This document shows positions 42,032-42,173 of a DNA stretch of 42,173 bases, piece after piece. Numbering within the stretch: the first letter of the stretch is position 1; each line of letters begins with the position of its first letter. The DNA comes from Acidobacteriota bacterium (GTDB lineage Bacteria > Acidobacteriota > Thermoanaerobaculia > Multivoradales > JAHEKO01). A model generated the notes under the pieces. It was not told the DNA's origin. It did no database searches and saw nothing but the letters and a program-made list of their open reading frames with translations. The stretch spans positions 1 through 42,173 of the forward strand of contig JAOTWP010000020.1 of NCBI GenBank assembly GCA_029862975.1, in the 5' to 3' direction. Position numbers and translations under genes: made by a program.

Positions 42032-42173
42032 TCAGTCGCCCGCGCCGGGTCTCGGCGTCACCAGGAGGACGTCGGGCCGCACGACGAGGGTGGAGTCGAG
42101 GGCCGCGGCGATCGCGGCCAGGGTTCGGCCGGTGGCGGGATGCCGGGTCTCCGGCGCCACGTCGGCGGCCGGG
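42032..42173 (-). CDS. partial C-terminal end of a small protein, possibly an XRE-type HTH regulator
   Basis: The frame enters from the right window edge and stops at 42032 (TGA); 46 residues are visible. PATGRTLAAIAAALDSTLVV looks like the last helices of a Cro/C1-type helix-turn-helix domain (the usual ...PTLxTLxxIAxALgxxL... pattern), followed by a short tail RPDVLLVTPRPGAGD. Codon use fits the neighbours. With so little sequence both the gene and the family are tentative. Confidence 0.4.
   Translation of the reverse strand, partial: PAADVAPETRHPATGRTLAAIAAALDSTLVVRPDVLLVTPRPGAGD

Overview
The window is a GC-rich (about 70% by eye), densely coded bacterial chromosome segment with about 38 protein genes. 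I saw no rRNA, tRNA, CRISPR array or intact insertion sequence. The gene content (outer-membrane beta-barrel protein, diheme cytochrome c peroxidase, TRAP transporter, FASII cluster) points to a Gram-negative-type, respiring heterotroph. The C-terminal FADGFESGDTSAWS-type tail of the secreted metalloprotease, together with GC content and gene mix, makes me favour an acidobacterium (Thermoanaerobaculia-like). That placement is inference from memory of such proteins, not a computed result.

Layout. 2-2197 (+): end of an S9 dipeptidyl peptidase, a Uma2-type nuclease-fold protein, a small membrane protein and a VOC protein. 2253-8609 (-): a classic fatty-acid/ribosome cluster, yceD-rpmF-plsX-fabH-fabD-fabG-acpP-fabF, with promoter-like sequences before yceD and acpP. 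8683-9861 (-): a protein I do not recognise. 9903-16144 (+): a surface-polysaccharide operon of four GT4-type glycosyltransferases and a WcaJ-type priming sugar transferase, joined by NTGA stop/start overlaps. 16187-22635 (-): MoxR ATPase, DUF58 protein, TgpA-like transglutaminase and two more glycosyltransferases in one run. 22712-25011 (-): an acidic lipoprotein, a GT2 glycosyltransferase and murB. 25202-31461 (+): recA, an NhaC-type antiporter with an extra N-terminal domain, a 979-residue exported barrel protein and a stand-alone Smr protein. 31767-35295 (+): aldehyde dehydrogenase, cytochrome c and a secreted M12-like metalloprotease. 35296-39363 (-): diheme peroxidase and a TRAP transporter (DctP plus fused DctQM). 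39704-41683 (+): a Rieske domain fused to a complete ThDP enzyme of the pyruvate-oxidase/acetolactate-synthase type. The right edge cuts a short minus-strand frame.

The most notable signals are: (1) the Rieske-ThDP fusion, divergent from the TRAP genes and followed by a strongly structured non-coding stretch; (2) six genes whose start codon lies 6-7 nt after a TANNNT -10-like hexamer, which suggests leaderless transcription; (3) a seven-copy 14-bp tandem repeat across the junction of two glycosyltransferase genes, supplying several ATGA stop/start units; (4) a 20-bp tandem repeat just upstream of plsX; and (5) a large exported protein of unknown role. Very long frames opposite the real genes are by-products of high GC and are not annotated.
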